From positions 1-16,076 of the forward strand of contig DASVCZ010000050.1 of the NCBI GenBank assembly GCA_036381335.1: a stretch of 16,076 nt of DNA, in the 5' to 3' direction. Made by a program: the position numbers and the translations under genes. Every line of letters starts with the position of its first letter. Position 1 is the stretch's first letter. The DNA comes from DASVCZ01 sp036381335. GTDB lineage: Bacteria > Patescibacteriota > Microgenomatia > UBA1400 > PJMF01. Shown here one piece after another: positions 1-7,033 of this stretch. A model generated the notes under the pieces. The model made no database searches. It saw only the letters and a program-made list of their open reading frames with translations, and was not told where the DNA came from.

Positions 1-670
1 GATGGCGCACTTGGGCTGCTTTGTGCCCGCCAAGTCGGCTACCATTAGTCTGACCGACCGCATCTTTGTCCGGAGTGGCGCTCAAGACGCCATCACCGCT
101 GGTATGTCTACCTTTATGGTAGAAATGAGCGAGACTGCCTATATCCTAGAGCATGCAACTGCCAAAAGTTTTATTATCATGGATGAAATTGGTCGCGGCA
201 CTAGTACCTACGATGGGATTAGTATTGCTTCGGCCATTGCGGAATTTTTAGTCCGAGAAAAAAACGGCCCCAAAACGTTATTTGCCACCCACTATCACGA
301 ACTGCAGGACTTGGCTTTACGTTTTCCCCACAAGATCGTCAATATGCACTTAGCCGTTGAACAGTATCAGGATCAACCAGTGTTTTTGTACACCTTACAA
401 CCAGGTCCAGCGCCTCATAGTTTCGGGGTCGCGGTGGCTAAGCTAGCTAAGTTGCCGGAGAGTGTGGTACAACGAGCAGAGAGTTTGTTGGAAGAGTTGG
501 AGCAGAACCACACGCCAGCAGCGCCGAAATTGGCCAAGAAAAATGAAGACACACCAAGCGGCAACTCGGCCATCTTAAAAGAACTCCAACACCTGAATAT
601 TAATCAACTGACGCCACTGGCAGCACTCAATATACTTGCCAAGTGGAAAGAGAAAAATGGCCACCATTAA
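1..670 (+). CDS. mutS: DNA mismatch repair protein MutS, C-terminal part (5' end outside window)
   Basis: MutS recognises mismatches and uses ATP to recruit MutL. Only the last ~222 residues are here. The reading frame is open to the left edge, so the ATG at base 2 is an internal Met in the conserved LMAxxG stretch, not a start. The Walker A loop, expected about 20 residues upstream, lies outside the window. Visible ATPase motifs are TDRIFVRSGAQD, then STFMVEMSE, the Walker B/signature segment IIMDEIGRGTSTYDG, and the ATHYHEL histidine motif. The end, TPLAALNILAKWKE, is the normal MutS C-terminal helical ending, so the 3' end is intact. The stop overlaps the mutL start by 14 bases, which implies co-transcription and probably translational coupling. 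Confidence 0.97.
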   Translation, partial: MAHLGCFVPAKSATISLTDRIFVRSGAQDAITAGMSTFMVEMSETAYILEHATAKSFIIMDEIGRGTSTYDGISIASAIAEFLVREKNGPKTLFATHYHELQDLALRFPHKIVNMHLAVEQYQDQPVFLYTLQPGPAPHSFGVAVAKLAKLPESVVQRAESLLEELEQNHTPAAPKLAKKNEDTPSGNSAILKELQHLNINQLTPLAALNILAKWKEKNGHH

Positions 671-2357
671 GCATTTGCCTAGCCATATCGTCAACGCTAT
701 TGCCGCTGGTGAAGTGGTAGAACGTCCAGCGTCTGTCATTAAAGAGTTGGTGGAGAACTCCATTGATGCCGGCGCTAGTTTCGTTAAGATCGCCCTCACC
801 AACGCCGGTATTGATCGGATCGTGATTACCGATAACGGCCACGGCATGGACCAAGATGATTTGCCACTATCGTTTCAACCCCATGCCACCAGTAAAATTA
901 GCCAGTTTGAGGACCTAGAAAATATCCGGACCTTAGGCTTTAGAGGCGAAGCCTTAGCCAGCATTGTCAGTGCAGCTAAGGTCATTATCCAAAGTAAACC
1001 CGCCCACTTGACCAGCGGCTATCAAATAACTATTGATGGCGAAGCTGGAGAACTACAGCCAGTTGGTATGCCCTATGGAACGACTATTATTGTAGAAGAG
1101 CTTTTTCGGCACCTACCAGCTCGCAAAAAATTTTTAAAATCTGCTCCAGCTGAACTACAGCAAGTCTTAACGACTGTCACACAACTAGCTTTGGCTCACC
1201 CCCACGTCGGCATGATGCTGACCAATGATCAAAAAATAAAAATTGACTTGCCAGAAAACCAGTCGCTGGCGGAACGGGTGTTTTCCCTTTACGGCCATGA
1301 CTGGGCTACCAATAGCTATGAGATGAATGTCGATGCGCCAGCCTTTTCTCTGTCCGGAATTTTGGGTTCTCCGGTTACCTCTCTTCCCACCAAAAATCAG
1401 GTTCTGATTGTGAATCAGCGCCCAGTACGCCATCCCAAGCTGGCTCAAGCGCTGACCGCTGCCTATACGAATCTGCCGCGGAATCGGTTTCCGTTTTTTG
1501 TGGTCCATCTCACCATCGACCCTCAGCTGTATGATGTTCACATCCACCCCCGTAAAGAAACCGTCCGCTTTAATGATGAGGCCACGCTCCTGGCTCACAT
1601 CCGACGAGTCGTCAGTGACCAGCTTAAAGCGGCTCCCAGTTCTTATCACGTCAGTCAACACTCTGCCTTAACTCTCGGCGAACAAGCCTTTTCCTATGCC
1701 TACCCACTCACCCACAAAGCTTCGGACCTCACCAGTCAATTATTGAAAGCTCATCTTGAAACTTGGACCACCAAAACCAGCCCACCACAGATCAGTCAGA
1801 TACACCACACCTACATTAGTATCCCGACCGATCAAGGCCTGATTTTAATCGACCAACACGCCGCTCACGAACGGATTCTCTATGAGCAATTTTTGAGCTC
1901 TTATCATCAATTACAAGCTCAATCTCACCGCCAACCTCTCGATCAAGCTCTGTTAATAGAACTGCCGCCCGCCCAAGCTACTCTCTTGGAGCAACAAATG
2001 CCTTTACTAGCAGAACTAGGATTTGAGATAGAAGCCTTTGACGACTCAACTTTCAAGATCGTGGCGGTACCGTCTTTATTGGCCGACCGAAACCTCAAGC
2101 GACTTTTCGACGAGCTGCTAGCTGATCTGGATGCCAATCCTCTACGTTCCGCCATCGATGACGTCGCGCTCCGAACCATCGCCTACTTGGCCTGCCGGAG
2201 TGCCATTATGGCCGGTGACCCGTTATCGTTAGCAGACATGACCGGCTTAATCGAAAAACTGGAGCAGACGCCTCATAATGGTACCTGTCCTCATGGCCGA
2301 CCAACAAAAATCATCATTTCACTTACCGAATTAGAAAAAATGTTTGGTCGGAAGTAA
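657..2357 (+). CDS. mutL: DNA mismatch repair protein MutL, endonuclease type
   Basis: This 566-aa protein couples mismatch recognition by MutS to strand cutting. The start is the ATG at 657, because MATIKHLPSHIVNAIAAGEVV matches the usual MutL N-terminus; an in-frame TTG at 636 would add an untypical extension. Residues 1 to ~330 form the GHKL ATPase and transducer. E30 and N34 sit in motif I, DNGHGM is at 59-64 and TLGFRGEAL at 92-100. The C-terminal domain carries DQHAAHERILYE at 399-410, an exact DQHA(X)2E(X)4E metal-site motif, plus ACR at 512-514 and CPHGRP at 544-549. These mark the nicking form of MutL found in bacteria that lack MutH. The linker between domains is short. A weak GGAAAG lies just upstream of the start, inside mutS. 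Confidence 0.97.
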   Translation: MATIKHLPSHIVNAIAAGEVVERPASVIKELVENSIDAGASFVKIALTNAGIDRIVITDNGHGMDQDDLPLSFQPHATSKISQFEDLENIRTLGFRGEALASIVSAAKVIIQSKPAHLTSGYQITIDGEAGELQPVGMPYGTTIIVEELFRHLPARKKFLKSAPAELQQVLTTVTQLALAHPHVGMMLTNDQKIKIDLPENQSLAERVFSLYGHDWATNSYEMNVDAPAFSLSGILGSPVTSLPTKNQVLIVNQRPVRHPKLAQALTAAYTNLPRNRFPFFVVHLTIDPQLYDVHIHPRKETVRFNDEATLLAHIRRVVSDQLKAAPSSYHVSQHSALTLGEQAFSYAYPLTHKASDLTSQLLKAHLETWTTKTSPPQISQIHHTYISIPTDQGLILIDQHAAHERILYEQFLSSYHQLQAQSHRQPLDQALLIELPPAQATLLEQQMPLLAELGFEIEAFDDSTFKIVAVPSLLADRNLKRLFDELLADLDANPLRSAIDDVALRTIAYLACRSAIMAGDPLSLADMTGLIEKLEQTPHNGTCPHGRPTKIIISLTELEKMFGRK

Positions 2358-2387
2358 GGCTGAGATGTGTATCTTTTGGTCACTGCC

Positions 2388-2414
2388 TTGTTATCTTGTT
2401 TTTGGTATCATACT
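2388..2414 (+). promoter_or_regulatory. possible promoter for the small membrane protein gene
   Basis: TTGTTA (2388-2393) and CATACT (2409-2414) are separated by 15 bases, shorter than the usual 17. Initiation near 2421 would give a ~20-base leader and would exclude the upstream in-frame GTG at 2367 as a start. The match is modest; read-through from mutSL is also possible. Confidence 0.25.
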
Positions 2415-2441
2415 TTAGTAACCAATTACCAAAAGGATCGT

Positions 2442-2927
2442 ATGCAACACTATTTTGATCGTTTAACGGATGCTCAGGCCCAAGCTTTTGCGGCTAAAAT
2501 TGAAGAACCTTTCAAAAAATTGCCTCACTTACCCGAAGGTATTACTAACTTTTTTGCTACTATTGCTCCTTGGTTAGTTGGCTTAGGTGGTTTGCTAAAC
2601 ATAGTTAGCGGTTTAAGTAGTATTTTAAATAGTGGCAATATGGGCATGTTTGGGTGGGTTGCCCCCTTGGTCCAAGTCAGCCCAGCCTACTTTGTGATTA
2701 CTGGCGTCCTGCAAATTATCGTCGGTGTCATTTCTTTGGCAGCTTTTAACCCATTGCGGGAAAGAGCTCTCAGAGGCTGGATGCTTGTCTTCTGGACTAC
2801 CATGCTGGGAGTAGTTCAATCCGTAGTTGCTATTGCCTTTAATTTTGGCAATATTGTGGGAGTTATTATCGGGACTCTAATTGGATTCTATATCTTGTTT
2901 GAGATGAAACGAGAGTACAAAAAGTAA
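2442..2927 (+). CDS. small four-helix membrane protein, unknown function
   Basis: I do not recognise this 161-aa protein. The chosen start is the ATG at 2442, which follows an AAAGGA Shine-Dalgarno-like sequence 4-5 bases upstream. An in-frame GTG at 2367 would add 25 residues, but it lies only 10 bases after the mutL stop and has no ribosome binding site. The protein begins with an amphipathic cytosolic-looking segment (residues 1-37). Four hydrophobic helices follow at about 38-63, 80-102, 111-134 and 136-154, and it ends in the basic tail KREYKK. The helices are rich in Gly, Val and Ile with few charges, so there is no hint of a channel or enzyme site. It may be transcribed with mutSL. Its stop abuts that of the convergent gene with no gap. 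Confidence 0.75.
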   Translation: MQHYFDRLTDAQAQAFAAKIEEPFKKLPHLPEGITNFFATIAPWLVGLGGLLNIVSGLSSILNSGNMGMFGWVAPLVQVSPAYFVITGVLQIIVGVISLAAFNPLRERALRGWMLVFWTTMLGVVQSVVAIAFNFGNIVGVIIGTLIGFYILFEMKREYKK

Positions 2928-3590
2928 TTACTTAGCTATGACTACCAAGTACTTGGTTTGCAGTACGTTAACCGGAGTATAGAGGAGTAAGGCTTTTCCA
3001 TTTTGACTAAAAAGGGTCGGTAACGTTTCGTTATCGACCTCTTTTATTTCGATCACTTGATAGGTATATCGACCGTTATTACTGCCTAGTAAAGCGATAG
3101 GATCATTTAAGCTTACATTCTCGAGATAATTTTTAGCTTGACTCAGCCCACCCACTTTTAAAACGATGGTGCCGTTTTGACTTAAGGTTGCAGAGGTAGT
3201 TAAGTGCCGAATATCAGTGACCTCTGTTTTTTCCTTGTCCGGCAAAGCCACTGAAAAAGACACATCAGCTAATGAGACTTCTTTAATGGTGATCGCAGAC
3301 TGTTGGGCATAGACAGGAAAAGGTGAAGCTAAAGTGGTCATGGGGCGTTGGAAAATAACTAGACCCATGCCAAAGCCGAGACCTAAACCAGATAAAACAA
3401 AAAGTAAAGGTCGGTGGTTAGTGACAACATTAATACTCGAGTGAAGAAGATTGATAGTAGAGACAAAAGGTCGAGCTATGAGAGTAAGTATCACCCACCA
3501 CCCCAGGTACTTGAAGGCCGATAGATTTAGATTAATCACCACGTCCCCTTGGGAATTGCGCTTATAGAATATGCTTTCTCGATCAAACAT
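2928..3590 (-). CDS. membrane-anchored protein with sortase-like domain lacking catalytic residues
   Basis: This 220-aa protein has two hydrophobic segments (about 28-48 and 62-80), then a short SPFPVYAQQ linker and an extracellular-looking domain from ~98 to the end. That domain follows the sortase order. AITIKEVSL resembles the opening IxIPKI strand. GTIVLKVGG (140-148) aligns with the GNVVIAGHS strand that carries the catalytic His. NYLENVSLNDPIALL resembles the FxxLxxLKxGDxI segment, and YTYQVIEIKEV resembles YxYxVxxxxxV. ALLLYTPVN (200-208) aligns with the LTLxTC strand and TKYLVVIAK with the KRLVVxA strand. In that alignment His becomes Gly147, Cys becomes Thr205 and Arg becomes Tyr214, so transpeptidation is unlikely. 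The alignment is by eye and the fold is inference. The gene has its own promoter with a -10 six bases before ATG. Confidence 0.6.
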   Translation of the reverse strand: MFDRESIFYKRNSQGDVVINLNLSAFKYLGWWVILTLIARPFVSTINLLHSSINVVTNHRPLLFVLSGLGLGFGMGLVIFQRPMTTLASPFPVYAQQSAITIKEVSLADVSFSVALPDKEKTEVTDIRHLTTSATLSQNGTIVLKVGGLSQAKNYLENVSLNDPIALLGSNNGRYTYQVIEIKEVDNETLPTLFSQNGKALLLYTPVNVLQTKYLVVIAK

Positions 3591-3596
3591 GGTCGT

Positions 3597-3605
3597 ATTA
3601 TAGCA
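3597..3605 (-). promoter_or_regulatory. extended -10 promoter giving a predicted leaderless transcript
   Basis: Read on the minus strand this is TGC-TATAAT, a perfect extended -10. Six bases (ACGACC) separate it from the ATG at 3590, so initiation seven bases after the hexamer falls on the A of ATG. No good -35 is visible at 17 bases, which is tolerated for extended -10 promoters. Confidence 0.6.
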
Positions 3606-3624
3606 AAATTAGACGGAAGGGTGC

Positions 3625-4074
3625 CTAATATAAAGTGTTAGAACTAATGATTTTCAGAATTTGGTTGAATTTTTTAATGGTTTTTATATTTACGTTATGA
3701 TTGAGATATTCTGCGTGGGCCTCTGCTCGTTCCAGATATGTATGAAGTAATTGTTCTCCCTCAGTGGTAAGCTTAACGTATTTTGTCCGTGCATCCTGAA
3801 ATATTGCTAGGGAAGGAGGGTCTGTAGTCACAAGATTATTCCCTTCCATCTTTTTTAGAATCCTGACTATCCCTGACTGGGTTATACCTAGCTTCTTTGC
3901 CAAATCTACCCGCTTAGATTTATACTCAAAAGACTGGTACAAGAAATATAAAATTAAAAACTCATTGAAATGAGTATTGCTGAATATCCCCTCGAAGTGG
4001 TGTACGCACCTATTTCTAGTGGAAGATAAAAGAACGAAAAACTCCAATTTTTCAGATAAGACTTTCTTTTTCAT
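3625..4074 (-). CDS. MarR-family transcriptional regulator
   Basis: This 149-aa protein has the size and layout of MarR dimeric repressors. An N-terminal helical region (1-50) is followed by a winged helix: the helix-turn-helix spans about 55-79 (DLAKKLGITQSGIVRILKKME), then LVTTDPP, a wing rich in Lys/Arg/Asp (RTKYVKLT), and TTEGEQLLHTYLE leading into the C-terminal dimerisation helix. It diverges from the exported alpha/beta hydrolase at 4227. A perfect 24-bp palindrome lies 43 bases upstream of its start, the arrangement expected for autoregulation and control of the neighbour. The effector cannot be told from sequence. The gene is AT-richer than mutL or the hydrolase. No clear Shine-Dalgarno or -10 is visible before its ATG. 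Confidence 0.85.
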   Translation of the reverse strand: MKKKVLSEKLEFFVLLSSTRNRCVHHFEGIFSNTHFNEFLILYFLYQSFEYKSKRVDLAKKLGITQSGIVRILKKMEGNNLVTTDPPSLAIFQDARTKYVKLTTEGEQLLHTYLERAEAHAEYLNHNVNIKTIKKFNQILKIISSNTLY

Positions 4075-4117
4075 ATGCTTTTGACAATTTCCACAGTCTA
4101 AAAAAGTCGGTTTTTCA

Positions 4118-4141
4118 ATATACTTAACATGTTAAGTATAT
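4118..4141. promoter_or_regulatory. 24-bp perfect palindrome, probable MarR operator
   Basis: Each half is ATATACTTAACA and its exact complement, joined without a spacer. The core TTAACATGTTAA has the TTAAC-NN-GTTAA form typical of MarR-family sites such as that of AdcR. It lies between the divergent MarR and hydrolase genes, 43 bases from the MarR ATG and 85 bases from the hydrolase ATG. Binding by this MarR protein is inference from position and symmetry. Confidence 0.65.
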
Positions 4142-4190
4142 ATTAAGCATTTCAAAAATGCCATAATCAGGAGTATCAATTTCTGGACGC

Positions 4191-4219
4191 TTGCGCTCCT
4201 CACAGCCTTTCGAGATAAT
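4191..4219 (+). promoter_or_regulatory. promoter of the alpha/beta hydrolase gene, predicted leaderless
   Basis: TTGCGC (4191-4196), a 17-base spacer and GATAAT (4214-4219) lie seven bases before the ATG at 4227. Initiation would fall at or next to the start codon. The spacing is optimal; the -35 matches four of six consensus bases and the -10 matches five of six. Confidence 0.5.
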
Positions 4220-4226
4220 ACAACCT

Positions 4227-5378
4227 ATGTTAACTAGTAAAAGAGTTGGACTCTTTTTTTCAGGAATTTTAGCCTTCGGAATTGTCTTTGCTTTAGGTTG
4301 GTTTGCCAATGCACATCTTGGTAACTCCCGAATTGCCCTCCAAAACCCTTTTATTGATCAAAAACAGATTAGAGAAAAGCCGCTACAACAATATTCCTTT
4401 ACAAACCTGGCTAATCGAGAGTATCTGCCTGCAGATATTAAGATTGAACGGACGCTGGAGACTAGAGATGACTTCACTTCCTATTTATTTTCATATATGA
4501 CCACTGACCGAAAAATTACCGGGGTCCTCAATGTACCAACCAACGCTCCTGCCAGCGAAACACTCTCCGCCATTGTTATGATCCGCGGTTGGGTGCCGAA
4601 AGAAAGTTATTATTCCGGGATGGGCACAGAGAATGCAGCGGCCGTCTTGGCTCGCAATGGCTACGTGACCTTGGCTCCCGACTTTCTAGGCCATGGCGAG
4701 AGTGATCCGGAAGTTGACGATGAGTGGGGCTCGCGCTTCATTCGGCCCATTCACGTTATCGAACTGATTAAAGGTGTCCAGCAAAAAGGAGTGCCAACCG
4801 CGCCAGCTACATCAGAGGCAAGCACCCTTCAGCCAATTGCCAGCGTCGGTCTCTGGGGTCATAGTAATGGCGGGCAAATTGCCATGTCGGTCTTAGAAAT
4901 CACCGGCGAACCGATGCCCACTGTCTTATGGGCGCCAGTCCTGGCGCCCTTCCCTTACTCAATCTTGTACTTTAGCGACGAAGAGTACGATGAAGGCAAA
5001 GCTACCCGGAAGATTGTGACCATGCTTGAAGAAGACTATGATGTCTTTGACTTTACTATCACTCAGCATCTGGATCGGTTAACGGCCCCTATCCAACTCC
5101 ACCATGGGACAGCTGATGAAGCTGCGCCTATTGTCTGGAGCGATGAGTTTATGGAGAAAGTGGAACGAGAAAATGAGCGACGCGCCACAGTCAGAGCAGA
5201 ATTAGAGACGCGAGCCGCCACCGACTCGGCCGCGCAAGCTGAGCTGGATGATAACGAAGAACAGTTGTCACCCATCGCTATCGATTACTTTAGATATCCG
5301 GGAGCTAACCACAACCTCCAGCCGGGCTGGGACACCGTGGTACAACGAAATCTCCAGTTTTATAATCAAAATCTCTAG
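4227..5378 (+). CDS. exported or membrane-anchored alpha/beta hydrolase (peptidase S9/dienelactone hydrolase-like)
   Basis: This 383-aa serine hydrolase begins with KR and a hydrophobic stretch (about residues 8-28), so it is a signal peptide or membrane anchor with the enzyme outside the cytoplasm. The start is ATG 4227; an in-frame TTG at 4191 coincides with the predicted -35 and would spoil the signal sequence. The nucleophile elbow is GHSNG with Ser213. The acid is probably Asp297 in HGTADEAAP, and the histidine is His362 in GANHNLQPGW. The VMIRGW oxyanion-hole strand and APDFLGHGES fit the S9/DLH superfamily. A charged helical insertion rich in Glu, Arg and Ala separates Asp297 and His362. 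Peptide or ester substrate cannot be decided. The divergent MarR gene suggests repressor control. It ends 13 bases from the convergent rmuC stop. Confidence 0.85.
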   Translation: MLTSKRVGLFFSGILAFGIVFALGWFANAHLGNSRIALQNPFIDQKQIREKPLQQYSFTNLANREYLPADIKIERTLETRDDFTSYLFSYMTTDRKITGVLNVPTNAPASETLSAIVMIRGWVPKESYYSGMGTENAAAVLARNGYVTLAPDFLGHGESDPEVDDEWGSRFIRPIHVIELIKGVQQKGVPTAPATSEASTLQPIASVGLWGHSNGGQIAMSVLEITGEPMPTVLWAPVLAPFPYSILYFSDEEYDEGKATRKIVTMLEEDYDVFDFTITQHLDRLTAPIQLHHGTADEAAPIVWSDEFMEKVERENERRATVRAELETRAATDSAAQAELDDNEEQLSPIAIDYFRYPGANHNLQPGWDTVVQRNLQFYNQNL

Positions 5379-5391
5379 TCAAAACACATCT

Positions 5392-6498
5392 TTACTCCCC
5401 CAACTTCAGCTGCTCCCCCGTCCCTAACTGCGCCTCTTCAATTTTGCCGACTCGTTTTTCCATCTGTCGGATCCGAGTACTGGTTAGCTTATCATAATCA
5501 CTCTTTAAGGTATCCAAAGACCGACCATACTTTTCAAATTGTTCTTTAAATAACGTCCACTCTTTGACAAAACCTCCCACGTGATTAACCACCTCGTGTA
5601 ACCGGTCTTCCAACATAAAGTTGCGATAGCTTTCCATGACCGTCCGAGCCACAATCAAGAACGTAAACGGCGAGACAATCATCACCCGTTTAGAAATGGC
5701 CTGATCAATAATATCGGGGAATTTTTGATTAATAAAGGAAAAAATCATTTCGTTGGGCACAAACAAAATCGCATAATCTAAGGTGTTTTCCTCAGGAATA
5801 ATGTATTCAGCTACTTTGTTGACTTTTAACTTTAAATCTTGGTTAAACTGCTTGAGGTGCGCTTCTCTCGCTTGCTTACTCTCAGCGGTCGACATTTTTT
5901 GAATCTCGGCATAAGGGAACTTGACGTCAACCGACACAAACCGGCTATTTGGCAAAATTAAAGTAATATCGGGCTTGAGATTGGACTTACCCAAGTACGT
6001 TTGGCGAACATACTGTTTGCCTTCCAACATGCCGCTACTGACCAATAAATCTTCAATAATCCGCTCTCCCCAGGAACCCCGCAGTTGGTTGTTCGAGAGG
6101 ACTTTGGCCAACTGTTGGGTTGAGACGCTTAACTCTTTAGCCAACTCACGATGCTGCTCTAACTGAGTACTCAACTCCGAATACTTTTGAGTTCTATCTT
6201 TCTCTAGCATCCGGATTTCATCTTGCCGAGTTTTTAAATCGTCTTTTAAGTCTCTGACCAACTTTTCGATCGCCTTTTGCTTGTTATCTAAATCAACTTT
6301 AATGGCTTCTTTTTCACTCTCTAGGACTTGTTTACTCTGTTGAGCAATCTTGCCTACACTCATGCCAAATACTTTATTGACTACGTCTTCAATTTCTACT
6401 CCTTCCTGTTTCTGGGTCACAAGTTGACGCAATAAAAAATAAAGGCTGGCAAAACCGAGGATTATTACGCTCAGAATTAAGATAAGATCAAGAGTCAT
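5392..6498 (-). CDS. rmuC: RmuC-family DNA recombination protein
   Basis: RmuC proteins are membrane-anchored, nuclease-like proteins linked to limiting DNA rearrangements. This copy has 368 aa from the ATG at 6498; an upstream in-frame ATG at 6537 would place residues before the membrane helix and lies upstream of the predicted promoter. A single N-terminal helix spans 2-23. A long coiled coil rich in Lys, Glu and Gln covers about 45-135. The family core follows: LRGSWGE (139-145), then LKPDITLILPN with Asp177, and VSVDVKFP with Asp191 and Lys193, a PD-(D/E)xK-like set. LFVPNE, SPFTFLIVARTV and KEWTLFKEQFEKYG are further typical RmuC blocks. A C-terminal helical tail ends the protein. It is transcribed divergently from the membrane protein gene at 6524. 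Confidence 0.93.
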   Translation of the reverse strand: MTLDLILILSVIILGFASLYFLLRQLVTQKQEGVEIEDVVNKVFGMSVGKIAQQSKQVLESEKEAIKVDLDNKQKAIEKLVRDLKDDLKTRQDEIRMLEKDRTQKYSELSTQLEQHRELAKELSVSTQQLAKVLSNNQLRGSWGERIIEDLLVSSGMLEGKQYVRQTYLGKSNLKPDITLILPNSRFVSVDVKFPYAEIQKMSTAESKQAREAHLKQFNQDLKLKVNKVAEYIIPEENTLDYAILFVPNEMIFSFINQKFPDIIDQAISKRVMIVSPFTFLIVARTVMESYRNFMLEDRLHEVVNHVGGFVKEWTLFKEQFEKYGRSLDTLKSDYDKLTSTRIRQMEKRVGKIEEAQLGTGEQLKLGE

Positions 6499-6507
6499 AG
6501 AAAGTCT

Positions 6508-6515
6508 AGTATACT
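6508..6515. promoter_or_regulatory. shared palindromic -10 element for divergent genes
   Basis: The 8-bp palindrome AGTATACT reads as TATACT in both directions: 6510-6515 on plus and 6513-6508 on minus. The plus ATG (6524) is eight bases beyond its hexamer and the minus ATG (6498) nine bases beyond. Both messages would therefore start within about three bases of their start codons. Only 25 bases separate the two ATGs, leaving no room for any other promoter. On the minus strand a TTGGCT lies 18 bases upstream as a possible -35; no good -35 is visible on plus. Confidence 0.6.
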
Positions 6516-6523
6516 GTATTACA

Positions 6524-6991
6524 ATGCACAAAGCCAAATCGAGACTCGTCCGGGAAGCTGCTAGCAGTCAAGATGTCGAAACTATTGCTCGTCCTCACCG
6601 GTCAGCTGACAAACCTCGGCTATTCACCAGATACCTGAAGCAGTTACCCACCCTTATTGTGAGCTTACCATTTGGAGCCGTTGTCTTTTATATCCTGACT
6701 AAAATCCAACCAGATCGAATTGCTCACGTTCCAGTGCCTCACTCCTACCTTTTACTCTTGATCCCTTTTTTTCTTTTTAGCTTCTGGGTCATGACATTTT
6801 TACTCTTAAATGCCCGTCGTGGGTTCTTTTTAAGCCTGCTTTTAACGCTTTTCCTCTTCTTCCGGCTCCAGGCTGTTATTTTCACCTGGCAGGTGGTAGC
6901 ATATTCCTTATTATTTGTCATTTTCCTAGAAGTCCTTTTTACTTTGACCAAAAGAATAACGTATGTCGGAGCTTCTAAAAAATCTACCTGA
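6524..6991 (+). CDS. four-helix membrane protein, unknown function
   Basis: I do not recognise this 155-aa protein. A basic hydrophilic N-terminus (1-40, several Arg and Lys) is followed by four hydrophobic segments at about 41-60, 75-96, 101-118 and 120-141, and a short basic tail. The last two helices form a near-continuous run of Leu and Phe. The basic N-terminus suggests it faces the cytoplasm. It shares its promoter with rmuC. Since the next gene has its own promoter overlapping this gene's end, it may be transcribed alone or read through into the YerC gene. Confidence 0.75.
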   Translation: MHKAKSRLVREAASSQDVETIARPHRSADKPRLFTRYLKQLPTLIVSLPFGAVVFYILTKIQPDRIAHVPVPHSYLLLLIPFFLFSFWVMTFLLLNARRGFFLSLLLTLFLFFRLQAVIFTWQVVAYSLLFVIFLEVLFTLTKRITYVGASKKST

Positions 6992-7016
6992 CCCACTTTG
7001 ATATTTTTGGTATACT
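6988..7016 (+). promoter_or_regulatory. extended -10 promoter upstream of the 129-aa gene
   Basis: CTGACC (6988-6993, four of six -35 bases), a 17-base spacer, and TGG-TATACT (7008-7016) form a good promoter with an extended -10. Initiation near 7023 gives a leader of about 11 bases before the ATG at 7034. The -35 overlaps the end of the preceding gene. Confidence 0.5.
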
Positions 7017-7033
7017 TCCCTGACTGCTTGAGT

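Noticed and set aside
636..656. Upstream TTG start adding seven residues to MutL
   Set aside because: MATIKHLPSHIV from the ATG at 657 matches the family N-terminus; the extension does not.
1185..1661. 158-codon open frame on the minus strand inside mutL, and similar antisense frames in the hydrolase, metG and GT2 genes
   Set aside because: They mirror the codon pattern of the strong genes opposite, show no domain or start signals, and are shadows.
2367..2441. GTG start adding 25 hydrophobic residues to the membrane protein after mutL
   Set aside because: No ribosome binding site there, whereas the ATG at 2442 has AAAGGA upstream; the extension also overlaps the possible promoter.
4081..4086. 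Perfect TTGACA as a -35 for the hydrolase
   Set aside because: No -10 lies 16-18 bases downstream; the TTGCGC/GATAAT pair at 4191-4219 fits better.
6499..6537. Longer rmuC start at 6537
   Set aside because: It would place 13 untypical residues before the anchor helix, lie upstream of the -10, and overlap the divergent gene's start.
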